Source: Edaphobacter bradus
GTDB taxonomy: Bacteria > Acidobacteriota > Terriglobia > Terriglobales > Acidobacteriaceae
Reading direction: 5' to 3'
DNA: 64,000 nt
Assembly: GCF_025685645.1 (NCBI RefSeq)
Contig: NZ_JAGSYF010000001.1
Coordinates: forward strand, 1,054,001-1,118,000
Shown: positions 52,401 to 60,766 of the stretch, piece by piece
Layout: the number at the start of each line of letters is the position of its first letter
Position numbering within the stretch: position 1 is the stretch's first letter
The notes under the pieces: model-generated
What the model was told of the DNA's origin: nothing
What the model saw: the letters and a program-made list of their open reading frames with translations, nothing else
Database searches by the model: none
Position numbers and translations under genes: made by a program

Positions 52401-54017
52401 GGGGAAATGGAAGAAGCGCGGGAAGGCGCAGAGCACCCCGATAAAGTTCAGTGTAAGAAGGAAGAGAAACGGCTGCGCGATGCGCGTGTCGAAGAAGCGC
52501 TTGTTGACGACGCCGCCCTTGGCAGTCACGTTAAAGCTACCGAGCTTCGGGTTCACCAGCGCGAGCATGGTCGGCAGAAAGATGTACGGCGCCAGCACGG
52601 TCTCGTAGATCTCGTTCCAGAAGGAGTGGCGGTGCTGGCCCTGGATGCGCGAGTTGGTGATGCTCGAGAGGAACAAGTGAGGCAAGGCGTAGGCGAGGAT
52701 AGCGGCCCAGTATCCGGGGACGTTCACCTGCCCGAGGATCAGATAGATGAGCGGAGCGGTGAGGAAGATAAGCCGCGGCAGCGCATAAAGGAAGTGCGAC
52801 ATCGCGTTGAAGTAGCAGAGCCGCTGTGCAGGCCTGAGACCGCGCGCGAAGAGCGGGTTGTCGGTGCGCATGACCTGAATCATGCCGCGGGCCCAGCGGA
52901 TGCGCTGCTTCACGTGGCCGCTCAGCCGCTCCGTCGCAAGGCCGGCGGCCTGCGGGATGTTGATGTAAGCGGTGTTCCAACCGTTGATCTGCATGCGCAG
53001 CGAGGTGTGCGCGTCTTCGGTGACGGTCTCGACGGCGATACCACCGATCTCGTTGAGAGCGGTACGGCGCAGCACAGCGCAGGAGCCGCAGAAGAAGGTC
53101 GCGTTCCAGAAGTCGTTGCCGTCCTGCACGATGCCATAGAAGAGCTCGCCTTCGTTGGGGATGGTGCGGAACTGGTCGAGGTTGCGCTCGAACGGATCGG
53201 GCGAGTAGAAGTGGTGCGGCGTTTGCAGCATCGCGAGCTTGCTGTCGCGGAGGAACCAGCCGAGCGTCACTTGCAGGAAGCTCCGCGTCGGAACGTGGTC
53301 GCAGTCGAAGATGGCGACGAATGGCGAGTCGAGCCGCGCCAATGCACGGTTGATATTGCCAGCCTTTGCGTGCGCGTTGTCATCGCGCGTCATATAGCCG
53401 ATGCCGGCTTCTTCGGCAAACCGGCGGAACTCCTCGCGCTTGCCGTCGTCGAGGATGTAGACGTTCAGCTTGTCGGCGGGCCAGTCGATGTTCATCGCGG
53501 CGAGAGCGGTGTACTTCACAACGCTCAGTGGCTCGTTGTAGGTCGGGATGAGAAGGTCGACGGAGGGCCACTTCTCCGGATCGTCGGGCAGAGGAACCGG
53601 CGTGCGGCGCAGGGGCCATGCGGTCTGCATGTAGCCGAGAAAGAGAATGATGAAGGCGTAGGTCTCGGCTATGACCAGCATCATGATGAAGAAGCCGTCG
53701 AGCCAGCTCCAGCTTGAGCCGGGCTCAAGGAAGAACTTTGTCGTCGTGGCTAACCGCCAGAAGCCGTAACGGAAGGTGGAGTACATCGACACGATCATCA
53801 GGGTGAGCGTGACGAGGTAGGAGCTAGAGCTGCGGTCCATCCAGATCGCAACTAACACGGTGAGGATGCCGAGTACGAGCTGCTGCGGCCAGGTGAGCTC
53901 CAGGATGCCGGTAAAGCCGAGGAAGAAGACTCCGCCAACAAGGATGGCAACTCGCAGAACCCAGTGGAGGAAGGTGTCGCCCGACTCGAACTCCCGCCAT
54001 AAAGGCGAACTCGTCAT
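49491..54017 (-). CDS. bcsAB: Fused cellulose synthase BcsA-BcsB
   Basis: 1508 residues. BcsA part (1-720): membrane helices, GT2 core with DDG 190-192, DCD 238-240, TED 333-335 and Q371-R-I-R-W375, then a PilZ domain with RQTVR 590-594 and DLSSGG 617-622 that binds c-di-GMP. BcsB part (725-1508): a signal-peptide-like segment (LVTSIAPVLVLFVLAGAARL), carbohydrate-binding and flavodoxin-like regions (TMHLRYHFSPGLIPALSHLK, VYMRLPPDLYYGGIQNLGFH) and a C-terminal membrane anchor (WLMVVSTIIICFLMAGIVRA). The synthase makes and translocates beta-1,4-glucan using UDP-glucose. The ATG overlaps the bcsQ stop. A natural fusion is known in Komagataeibacter. Confidence 0.95.
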   Translation of the reverse strand: MTSSPLWREFESGDTFLHWVLRVAILVGGVFFLGFTGILELTWPQQLVLGILTVLVAIWMDRSSSSYLVTLTLMIVSMYSTFRYGFWRLATTTKFFLEPGSSWSWLDGFFIMMLVIAETYAFIILFLGYMQTAWPLRRTPVPLPDDPEKWPSVDLLIPTYNEPLSVVKYTALAAMNIDWPADKLNVYILDDGKREEFRRFAEEAGIGYMTRDDNAHAKAGNINRALARLDSPFVAIFDCDHVPTRSFLQVTLGWFLRDSKLAMLQTPHHFYSPDPFERNLDQFRTIPNEGELFYGIVQDGNDFWNATFFCGSCAVLRRTALNEIGGIAVETVTEDAHTSLRMQINGWNTAYINIPQAAGLATERLSGHVKQRIRWARGMIQVMRTDNPLFARGLRPAQRLCYFNAMSHFLYALPRLIFLTAPLIYLILGQVNVPGYWAAILAYALPHLFLSSITNSRIQGQHRHSFWNEIYETVLAPYIFLPTMLALVNPKLGSFNVTAKGGVVNKRFFDTRIAQPFLFLLTLNFIGVLCAFPRFFHFPGAGLPWHLDFLANMYDGDRPGTVIMNLIWVCFNTVILGAATAVAWESQQRRQTVRVAMAVPADVLLPNGSKVHGVTTDLSSGGVMIKMERDFTASSGDSVKITVPVLDGFATLPASIIEANGNVLRAQFDPLSLQEEEALTMVLYSRADTWLGWGESREADRPLKSLGLILKLSLRGLSQTIRGLMTTKKTAPKGRLVTSIAPVLVLFVLAGAARLAAQQGSQLPPMAGTAAPSTVAAQALAIQSRTTAPGTFDNLFTLADIGVPDTIVLRGVDAYRTVSFSLPQTQVVKTATMHLRYHFSPGLIPALSHLKVSLNGTVFATLPVTTPATPPARTAGPASGTSATITSEENSALLEANVTLPAEMLVRDNQLTFEFVGHYTMECEDPSHTTLWSHVDTSSTIEFSGSLLPLHNDLKLLPLPFYDAAVNLHPVVPIAFLNQPSPKALQAAGVVASWLGILTDFRPVRFPVSVGSIPVGNAIVISENAADLPAALRVTGSSGPTIAMRDNPNDPYSKVLVLTGDNADDLLTAAMSLVLQRDLLDGDQVSIRSLKMPAPREADDAPRWMSTNRVTYFGDIAQTGQLQSDGSGPAMVYMRLPPDLYYGGIQNLGFHMGYRYNGIPLSNESSLQVFMNDAFVSSSPLPHTDRASAQLETILPIPVGNMRPFSNTLKSQFAFLLAKKGRCQDIAPYNMMGAILKDSYLDIHDIPHWATLPNLEIFANAGYPFTRKADLSDTAVVLPDNAAPDEIETFLTLMGHFGGQTGYPVLSVTVTNADGMKSSLGKDYLVIGTVDDQPALNHLNPSLPVEVDGSGLHIQDTQGFFASLQHAWWKVRSSDRIQSGQLETAGGLPDAMIEGIEWPSGSSHSVVIIALRDHSVVPNFLSVFLKTSQSSDIAQSVSVLHGNRFVSYRIGNDVYWVGSLSWWIRLNMLFSQFQWLMVVSTIIICFLMAGIVRALLRRRARARLQGND

Positions 54018-56392
54018 CGTTCACTCCAGCGCACGTTGCGGAAGCCCGCCGCGGCCGGCGCCGCAATGGTCCGAAGCCAGGTGGCTACGTTCATATAGTC
54101 CTCAGAGACAGCCGAGTCAGGGCTGTAGTCCACCACGGTCATGCCTTCGGCCAGCGCCTCGCTGACCACAGGCGCGCGGTGGATCACAAAGGGCAGCAGC
54201 CTGTCGCCGAGCTGCCTGCGCAGGACCTCGCGGACATCCAGGTGCAGCGGAAGCGAGGCGTCGAACTGGTTGAGCACATAGTAGGGTTCGAGCGGACGGC
54301 CATCTCCGTCGATCATGCCGTTGAAGAACTTTTCTATCGTCTGCAAGGTGATGACCGAGTTCATATCGGGACCGAGCGGCACGAGGATGGTCGGGCTCAT
54401 GCGCGCCATGTGACGGACGACCCAGCCAGAGCTGACCGTGAGATCGAGCAGAATGCGATGTGTTCCGCGGCTGCTGTTGAGAATCTCCTCGACGAGCTGC
54501 TGCTGCGCCTCTTCGATCTGCGACTTCTCCTCGACGTCATAGCTGACCAGGTAAATCGGAGCGTCTGTGCTTCCGCTGGGCGGCGAGAACGTCCGTACTG
54601 TGCCCGGTCTCAGCTCGCTTGCGCCGAAGTAGAACGGTAGAAGCCCCTGCGAAGTGGTGTCGGTGAGCAGAACCTTTTCCCCGAGGGACGAGAGCGAGCG
54701 GCCAACGGTGGCCACCAGGCTGGTCTTGCCGACGCCTCCAGCGAGCGAAAAGACGGCCAGCACGGGCGTGCGAATCTCTTTCTGGCGAACAGGAGGAGCC
54801 TCGACGGAATCCTGTCCGGGCTGCTCGAAGACTCCCTTGAGCGCATACCAGCGTGCGGCGACGCGCTCGCGGGAGTGCTGCAGCGTCTCGGCCACGGAAG
54901 ACTGGACCTGCGGGGGTGGAATGATCGACCGCTGCGGCACCTCAGGCGCCGGCGGAGGCGCGTAGAGCCACGCAGGCCCGGCTGGGTCGGCCACATACGG
55001 GGCGCGCGACGAGGATGCCGACGACTCATGGGCCTCCTCGGACATGATTCTGCGCGGAGGCTCTGCGTAGGAGTTGGCGGGCTGCGCAATGAAGCTGTCC
55101 TGCGCACGCCGTCCCCGTGTCGAGTCGGAGCGCATTGGAACCTGGCCAACGGGAGGGAGCGGCCGGGGCGAGCCTGATTGCTGTGAGCCTGGCTGCGGCG
55201 CAGGAGCTCCTGCGATTGGTCTCTGGCCGCCTAGATTCGAGTAGATGTTGGATTCAAACTCCGCAGCCGGGTTCGGCACTGCACGATTGCCCGAAGCCGT
55301 CTGCCAGCCCTCGGTCCTGACGGGGGAGGGGATGTCCGGGTCTGTCGGCACCTGGCGAATTCTGCCCAGTGGGGGCTGGGGATCGGTGTGCCTCTTGCCT
55401 CCGTAGACAGGCTGGTCGGCAGAAGAAGGCAACTCGCTGGAAGCCACGCCCCGCGGCAGAGGAGGAATCGCCTGATGGATGGGCTGTGGCGTCGGGTGCT
55501 CCGGTCCGCGATAGATCTCGCGCACGCCGGACGCCTCGTCGGGGTGGTATCCCTGGCGGCGCTTCAGCGAGATCTGCTGCGAGAGCGACGCGCCGGAATC
55601 ATGCTGGATAGGTCCGGAGACGACCTCAGCAGAGGACTGCGTGTGACGCGCCGTGTGCACACCCGGCTCCGTCCGCTGGATCAATGGCGGCGGTGGCGGT
55701 GCCGGAGATCCCTTGGCCGCGGGCAAGGGAGCCTGCGGATCTGACTGGCTCTGCGATTCAGTAGGACTCTTCATCTCTGCGCTGCTCGCCGTTGTCTGGG
55801 GATTTGATTGCTGGGAACTTGCTTTCGGGGTGTAGGGATCGGAAATTCTTCCGGGCACTGGAGCCTGCGCCTGCCGGGCAGCCAACTCACGCCGACGGAT
55901 CTCCGACTCCGCATAACGCGCTGCCTGCCTCTGGGCCGAGGCGTGCGCCTCGGCAATCTCACGCTCTTCGCGGCGGGCTGCGGCTTCGGCCTCTGCGGCT
56001 GCCTCGGCGCGGCGTGCTGCCTCCACGCGCTCTGCGGCTGCCATGCGCGCGGCCTGCTCGGCCTCGCGGAGTGCGCGTCGCACGCCGGAATCTGTCTTCG
56101 TCTGCTGCGAGTGCGCTACCTCGGCAGCCTTTCGCGCTGCCTCATCGGCCTCGGCGGCCGCGGCTTCGGCTTCTGCCTGCGCCTGCAGCGCCTGCTCTCT
56201 TTCCTGCTCTGCCGCGCGATGTCTCAACTGGGCACGATACTCCCTGCGCGACGCAGAGAAATCGCGATACTTCGCTCCATGAAGGTTTGCCCATGAGTAC
56301 AGAACGGCCACGTCTTCAGGAGTCTCTGTGGTGCCCCGTTCCTCAGTTTTGTCTTTCCAGCGCGGTTCCATAAGATCTCTCGCCCTATCCAT
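54014..56392 (-). CDS. bcsQ: BcsQ-type ParA/MinD ATPase with long coiled-coil/disordered N-terminus
   Basis: 792 residues; classical BcsQ has about 250. The last 260 residues are the ATPase: PVLAVFSLAGGVGKTSLVAT (Walker A near 550), then TDTTSQGLLPFY, LLDLTVSSGWVVRHMARM and NQFDASLPLHLDVREV. The first 510 hold, near residue 25, a short motif DVAVLYSWANLHGAKYRDFS resembling the D..L...Y.D.S pattern of BcsR/BcsP. A long Ala/Glu/Arg coiled coil (about 55-180) and a Pro/Ser/Gln-rich region follow. BcsQ localises or activates cellulose synthase. ATG 56371 (MEPRWKDK) is an alternative start. First gene of the cellulose operon. Confidence 0.85.
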   Translation of the reverse strand: MDRARDLMEPRWKDKTEERGTTETPEDVAVLYSWANLHGAKYRDFSASRREYRAQLRHRAAEQEREQALQAQAEAEAAAAEADEAARKAAEVAHSQQTKTDSGVRRALREAEQAARMAAAERVEAARRAEAAAEAEAAARREEREIAEAHASAQRQAARYAESEIRRRELAARQAQAPVPGRISDPYTPKASSQQSNPQTTASSAEMKSPTESQSQSDPQAPLPAAKGSPAPPPPPLIQRTEPGVHTARHTQSSAEVVSGPIQHDSGASLSQQISLKRRQGYHPDEASGVREIYRGPEHPTPQPIHQAIPPLPRGVASSELPSSADQPVYGGKRHTDPQPPLGRIRQVPTDPDIPSPVRTEGWQTASGNRAVPNPAAEFESNIYSNLGGQRPIAGAPAPQPGSQQSGSPRPLPPVGQVPMRSDSTRGRRAQDSFIAQPANSYAEPPRRIMSEEAHESSASSSRAPYVADPAGPAWLYAPPPAPEVPQRSIIPPPQVQSSVAETLQHSRERVAARWYALKGVFEQPGQDSVEAPPVRQKEIRTPVLAVFSLAGGVGKTSLVATVGRSLSSLGEKVLLTDTTSQGLLPFYFGASELRPGTVRTFSPPSGSTDAPIYLVSYDVEEKSQIEEAQQQLVEEILNSSRGTHRILLDLTVSSGWVVRHMARMSPTILVPLGPDMNSVITLQTIEKFFNGMIDGDGRPLEPYYVLNQFDASLPLHLDVREVLRRQLGDRLLPFVIHRAPVVSEALAEGMTVVDYSPDSAVSEDYMNVATWLRTIAAPAAAGFRNVRWSER

Positions 56393-56803
56393 CCGGATGT
56401 CGGCTTGTTGCGGTTGCTTGGGTTCACTCGTGCGTGCTTCGCGTTAGCTCGACGGAGACGTTGCACCTGTAGTTATGCAATGCCCTGAGGCTACTTTGCG
56501 TTTAACCTCAAGTCAATCAACTGCTCATGGCACTTTCGTGTGACGGCCTCAAAATTGCTTGCGACGTTAGTAACGTCGCAAATGAACCCTGCATTACCGG
56601 AAGTTTCGTGCAATGAATGGAGGATGCGCAGTACTGCATTTTCCTCCGGAGAAAGCGGGCCTCATGAGCCAGCAAAGACTAGCGCTGCCCGACCTTCCTC
56701 AGGCACCGCCGCAGAGCAGGACTTGAACGGAGCGAAGCTGCCGTAGCGACTTGATCAGCGGGAATTTAGGCAGTCAAAACGTGCTATCGTGGAAGAGTGG
56801 CAC
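56393..56803. other. 410-base region between tRNA-Lys and the cellulose operon
   Basis: It should contain the bcs operon promoter (minus) and the tRNA promoter (plus, TGCTAT at 56782-56787 as a possible -10). It carries the perfect palindrome at 56559-56581. An open frame at 56540-56746 has no coding-like features and is not called. Confidence 0.5.
56559..56581. promoter_or_regulatory. Perfect 10-base inverted repeat, operator candidate
   Basis: TTGCGACGTT-AGT-AACGTCGCAA. Two perfect 10-base arms around three bases, about 170 bases upstream of the bcsQ start. Lack of a T-run argues against a terminator. A dimeric repressor or activator site is one reading. Confidence 0.45.
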
Positions 56804-56879
56804 GAGAGCGTAGCTCAGTTGGTAGAGCATCGCCCTTTTAAGGCGTTGGTCCTGGGTTCGAGCCCCAGCGCTCTCACCA
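56804..56879 (+). tRNA. tRNA-Lys (anticodon TTT)
   Basis: 76 bases including an encoded CCA. The acceptor arms GAGAGCG (56804-56810) and CGCTCTC pair fully, D arm GCTC/GAGC, anticodon loop CTTTTAA with TTT at 34-36, and T arm CTGGG-TTCGAGC-CCCAG. The 27-43 pair is a T-T mismatch, otherwise canonical. The anticodon reads AAA and AAG. No integrase or attachment duplication is visible at its 3' end. Confidence 0.97.
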
Positions 56880-57005
56880 TCTCCTCCTCTTCCTTCAGTA
56901 ATTTGCAGACGAAATTCCATCGCCAGCGGACCTCCGCCAGCGATAGTAACTCCCGAGATTCCTCCTCGAAAATGAGGGCCAGGCCAGCCAACGTTCCTGG
57001 AGGCG

Positions 57006-57986
57006 CTACTTCGCTGGCTCCTCGGCGAAGGTCTGCTGAACGCCGTTCTCGAGGGCGGTAAAGCTGTCGGTGTATCCGGCGGCGCGCAGACCAGTGACAT
57101 CTGCCTGAGTGTAGTGCTGGTAGCGGTTCTTCAGATCACCGGGGAACGGGATGTACTCGATTTTGCCGGGGCCATGGACTTTCATCAACGCCTCGGCGAC
57201 AGCCTTGAAGGTCCGCGCCTCGCCGGTTCCTGCGTTGACGACAGCATGCACCTTCCTGCTCGACTGTCCGGGCAGAAGTCCGGCGAAAAACATGTTGATG
57301 CGCGCGAGGTCCTTCACAAAGACGAAGTCGCGGCGCTGCTCGCCGTCGGCATAGCCGCCTGAGCCTTCGAACATACGAATGACGCCAGTGTCCTTCAGTT
57401 GCCGCGTAAAGTGGTGAATCACGCTGGCCATGCGTCCCTTGTGCTGTTCGCGCGGGCCGTAGACGTTGAAGTACCGTAAGCCGACGACGGTGCTCTTCAT
57501 CTCCGGCATCAGCCTGCGGACGTAGTTGTCGAAGACCAGCTTCGAGTAGCCGTAGACGTTGAGCGGCCGCTCGTTGGCCGACTCTTCTGTGAAGCTTGTG
57601 CTCGCGCCATAGGTGGCCGCGGTTGACGCGTACACCAGAGGAATGCGCCTCGCGAGGGCGAAGTGCAGCAGTTCCTTGGAGTAGGTGAAGTTGTTATCCA
57701 TCATGTAGCGGCCGTCGTCTTCGAGCGTGTTGGAGCACGCGCCCTGGTGCAGGATCGCGCGGATCGACTCGCTCTCGAGGTCGCCCGCCTTGAGGGCGGC
57801 GCGGAACTCGCGCTTGTCCATGTAGTCGGAGTACTCGGCTCCGGCGAGGTTGAGAAACTTCGGTCCGCTCAGGTTCGGCGCAGGGGCAAGGTTGTCCACG
57901 ACGAGAATCTTCTTCTCGCCCGCGCGGTTCAGCTCGTGAACGAGATTGCTGCCAATAAAGCCTGCACCTCCGGTGACGATGATCAC
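57006..57986 (-). CDS. hldD: ADP-glyceromanno-heptose 6-epimerase
   Basis: 326 residues, usual length. Rossmann motif VTGGAGFIGSNLVHELNRAG, the catalytic region VYASTAATYGASTSFTEESA and NERPLNVYGYSKLVFDNYV with Tyr-x-x-x-Lys, then FNVYGPREQHKGRMASVIHH and EGSGGYADGEQRRDFVFVKD, which are typical of HldD/RfaD. It epimerises ADP-D-glycero- to ADP-L-glycero-manno-heptose for the LPS core. The ATG overlaps the hldE stop by four bases. Confidence 0.97.
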   Translation of the reverse strand: MIIVTGGAGFIGSNLVHELNRAGEKKILVVDNLAPAPNLSGPKFLNLAGAEYSDYMDKREFRAALKAGDLESESIRAILHQGACSNTLEDDGRYMMDNNFTYSKELLHFALARRIPLVYASTAATYGASTSFTEESANERPLNVYGYSKLVFDNYVRRLMPEMKSTVVGLRYFNVYGPREQHKGRMASVIHHFTRQLKDTGVIRMFEGSGGYADGEQRRDFVFVKDLARINMFFAGLLPGQSSRKVHAVVNAGTGEARTFKAVAEALMKVHGPGKIEYIPFPGDLKNRYQHYTQADVTGLRAAGYTDSFTALENGVQQTFAEEPAK

Positions 57987-59467
57987 TTGCTCTCCTCCTG
58001 GTTTGCCGTCAGCTTCTTCACGATGTTCGTCGTCGAAAACCCTTCGACGGTGGGCACAATCTCGACGCGGCCGCCGTACGCAATGACATCCTCGTGCCCC
58101 ACGACAGTCTCGATCGTATAGTCGCCGCCTTTAACGAGCACGTCGGGTTTGAGCGCGCGAATCAGTTCCAGCGGCGTGTCCTGTTCAAACAGCACGACGG
58201 CGTCGACTGATGCAAGGGCGGCCATCACGCGCGCTCGCTCGCGCTCGCCTACGATGGGCCGCGTTGGTCCCTTCAGCCGGCAGACCGATGCGTCGGCATT
58301 GAGGCCCAGCACGAGCTTGGTGCCGAACCTTCTGCAGTCTTCAAGCAGCGTGATGTGGCCGACGTGCAGCAGATCGAAGCAGCCGTTGGTGAAGACGATG
58401 GACTCGCCCGAGGCGCGCCACTCGGCGACACGTTTCTTCACGCGCTCGAGGTCGAGAATCTTATCTCCGGCGGTCAGGCCTGTGCTCGGGGTCAGCTCTG
58501 CGATCAACTCGTGCTGCGCGATGGGCACGGTGCCCATCTTGCCCACCACTATTCCGGCGGCGAGGTTTGCGAGTTCCACGGTGGTCTCGACCTGGAGGCC
58601 GCCCGCGAGTCCTGCGGCGAGCGTGGCAATCACAGTGTCGCCCGCACCGGAGACGTCGAAGACCTCCCGCGCCCGCGCCGGCGAGTGATAGCGGCCACCG
58701 TCGCGTCGCAGCAGCGTGATTCCCTTTTCGCTCATGGTGACAGTCAGGTAGTCGAAGTCATGCTCGGCGAGCAATCTCTGTCCGGCGTCGAGCAGCGCCT
58801 CGGTCTGGTGCGCGGGCACTCCCGTGGCGGCGGCGAGTTCGCCTAGGTTCGGACAAACTGTTGTTGCTCCGTCGTACTTGCTGAGGTCACGCGTCTTCGG
58901 GTCAACGAGCACTGGAACGCCCGCGGTACGCGCTGCGCGGATCACGGACTCGCACAACTCGTTCGTAAGCGCGCCCTTGGCGTAGTCCGAGAGGATCACG
59001 GCGTTCACCTTGCCCACGAGTTCGGTGGCACGCTGAAGGAGACGGTCTGCTTCGATCTTCGGCGGCGCTTCCCTGCTCTCGATGTCCAGCCGCAGGAGCT
59101 GCTGGGTTCGCCCGACGATCCGGGTCTTCGAGATCGTGGGCAGCGAACTGGAGACGACGCCCACGGTGTCGACTCCCACACGGTCGAGGATGGCGGCAAG
59201 GTCGTTGCGATCAGTATCGTCGCCCCAGAAGCCTGCAAGCACCGCCTTGCATCCGAGGCCTGCGAGGTTCATGGCGACATTGGCTGCTCCGCCGGCCCGC
59301 TCGTACCGCTGCGCGTGGCGGATGACCGGCACGGGAGCCTCGGGCGAGATGCGCTCCACCTCGCCGTGAATGTACCTGTCGAGCATGATATCGCCAACCA
59401 CCAGGATCTTCAGCTTCGCGAAGCCGCCTTCCAGCATCTCGATTACTTCATGCACGTCCCGCATCAT
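57983..59467 (-). CDS. hldE: Bifunctional heptose-7-phosphate kinase / heptose-1-phosphate adenylyltransferase
   Basis: 494 residues from ATG 59467, six bases after GGAG. The N-terminal ribokinase-like domain has KILVVGDIMLDRYIHGEVER, AGGAANVAMNLAGLG and FDVSGAGDTVIATLAAGLAG. The C-terminal nucleotidyltransferase starts ESIVFTNGCFDLLHVGHITL (HxGH) and ends DVLVKGGDYTIETVVGHEDV. Two consecutive steps to ADP-heptose. Coupled with hldD downstream and with the glycosyltransferase upstream, whose TGA overlaps its ATG region. gmhA and gmhB are not in the window. Confidence 0.97.
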   Translation of the reverse strand: MMRDVHEVIEMLEGGFAKLKILVVGDIMLDRYIHGEVERISPEAPVPVIRHAQRYERAGGAANVAMNLAGLGCKAVLAGFWGDDTDRNDLAAILDRVGVDTVGVVSSSLPTISKTRIVGRTQQLLRLDIESREAPPKIEADRLLQRATELVGKVNAVILSDYAKGALTNELCESVIRAARTAGVPVLVDPKTRDLSKYDGATTVCPNLGELAAATGVPAHQTEALLDAGQRLLAEHDFDYLTVTMSEKGITLLRRDGGRYHSPARAREVFDVSGAGDTVIATLAAGLAGGLQVETTVELANLAAGIVVGKMGTVPIAQHELIAELTPSTGLTAGDKILDLERVKKRVAEWRASGESIVFTNGCFDLLHVGHITLLEDCRRFGTKLVLGLNADASVCRLKGPTRPIVGERERARVMAALASVDAVVLFEQDTPLELIRALKPDVLVKGGDYTIETVVGHEDVIAYGGRVEIVPTVEGFSTTNIVKKLTANQEESK

Positions 59468-60594
59468 TCCCGTCTCCACTCCTCGCTCAGAAAGTCTTCA
59501 TACTCGCCTATTAACTGCTCGCGGCTGAAACGCGCGGCGTTGCCGTAACCACGCTCGCGCAGCTCCGCTCGCCGCGGCCACTCGGTTGCAATCACCGCTG
59601 CCGCGCCCTCCGCGTCTTCCGGATCGACCAGCATCGCCGCACCGCCCGCGACTTCGACCATGGGCTCACGGTTTGACGTCGCCACAGGACACCCCAGCGT
59701 CTGTGCCTCAACGATGGGCCAGCCGAAGCCCTCATGGAGGGATGCGAACAGCAGCAGCGAGGCGTCGGTGTACAAAGCCTCCACCACATCGTTCGGCGGG
59801 TCCACCATCTCGATTACCTGGGCTCCGAGCCCCAGCCGGCTCACCTCGGCGCGCAGTTCATCGTTGAATGGGTGTCCAGCCATGACGAAGCGCAGCGAAG
59901 CGAAGTCGGCGCCAAACTTGCGCAAGGCAGCGAAGATGCGCACCAGACCCGGCCGGTTCTTGTACCAGAGATTTCCGCCCACATGCAACACATACGGCTC
60001 GGCACCGCCGAGGCCGATCGCCTGGCGCACCTCGCGCACCCGATCGTTGCTCGCCGGGTGAAAGTCCTCATTCAGCGGATTCGCAATCACCCGCGTCTCA
60101 CCTGCAAAGCCCATGGCTCGCAAGTCTCGCTCGGTCGCACGCGAGACACACACCACGCGCTGTATGGCGAGGAGACTGCGCTTGATCCACTGCTGCTGCC
60201 GCCGGCCCATGCGGCCGACGCGCAGCTGCGGAAATTTGCCTTCGCCGCGCTGGATCCCCAGCAGGTCGTGGCAGGTGACGCTCGGCTTCCGCCCGCGCAC
60301 CCACCGCCCGTACACTGCGTTCGAGTGATCGCAGATGTGCACCGCGTTCCAGCGGCGGCCGCTACGCAGCCACACCCGCAGCGGGAAGATGACATACATG
60401 TCGACGTAGCTGAGGTACTTGCTCAGGCCGCCCGAGTTGGTGTCACCACCGCCGAGACCTCCGAGCACCGCTTTCGCGCGCAGAAGCTCCACCTCGTGCC
60501 CACGCGCGGCCAGCTCGCGCCGAAGCATCTCGCCAAAACGAGGCATGCTCCTGGCGTCGCCCAGTTCGTAGTTTCCGATCAACAGAATCTTCAT
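59464..60594 (-). CDS. GT4-family glycosyltransferase
   Basis: 376 residues. GT-B fold: KILLIGNYELGDARSMPRFG opening the N-domain, then VCVSRATERDLRAMGFAGET, VLHVGGNLWYKNRPGLVRIF and the C-terminal donor-binding region LLLFASLHEGFGWPIVEAQT, with the E-x7-E motif (E..GWPIVEA). It is likely an LPS core or surface-glycan transferase because hldE and hldD follow in the same transcript. Donor and acceptor are not known. The minus-strand sequence TATACT (plus 60708-60713) may be the -10 of this operon. Confidence 0.9.
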   Translation of the reverse strand: MKILLIGNYELGDARSMPRFGEMLRRELAARGHEVELLRAKAVLGGLGGGDTNSGGLSKYLSYVDMYVIFPLRVWLRSGRRWNAVHICDHSNAVYGRWVRGRKPSVTCHDLLGIQRGEGKFPQLRVGRMGRRQQQWIKRSLLAIQRVVCVSRATERDLRAMGFAGETRVIANPLNEDFHPASNDRVREVRQAIGLGGAEPYVLHVGGNLWYKNRPGLVRIFAALRKFGADFASLRFVMAGHPFNDELRAEVSRLGLGAQVIEMVDPPNDVVEALYTDASLLLFASLHEGFGWPIVEAQTLGCPVATSNREPMVEVAGGAAMLVDPEDAEGAAAVIATEWPRRAELRERGYGNAARFSREQLIGEYEDFLSEEWRRE

Positions 60595-60766
60595 CCGGTC
60601 ACGACTCCGCCGGCTCCTCCTCCAGCGCAGCCTACGCCGCCACTTCGAACATCTCCGCGACGCTCACCGACGTAAGACACCGTTTTCCTTCGACGATGCG
60701 GGAGTCCAGTATACAGCCCGGGTAACCTGCTGGTCCGGCATTCGAGCACACGTTCCGTTGACTTCG

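Noticed and set aside
52182..53717. 511-residue plus-strand frame opposite bcsAB
   Set aside because: Antisense shadow of a conserved glycosyltransferase with all motifs on the minus strand; no recognisable protein features of its own.
56540..56746. 68-residue plus-strand frame upstream of tRNA-Lys
   Set aside because: It reads across the palindrome, has Ser/Ala/Pro-rich random composition and no ribosome site.
56804..56879. tRNA-Lys as an integration site of a genomic island
   Set aside because: No integrase, no 3'-end duplication and no change of gene content style on either side.
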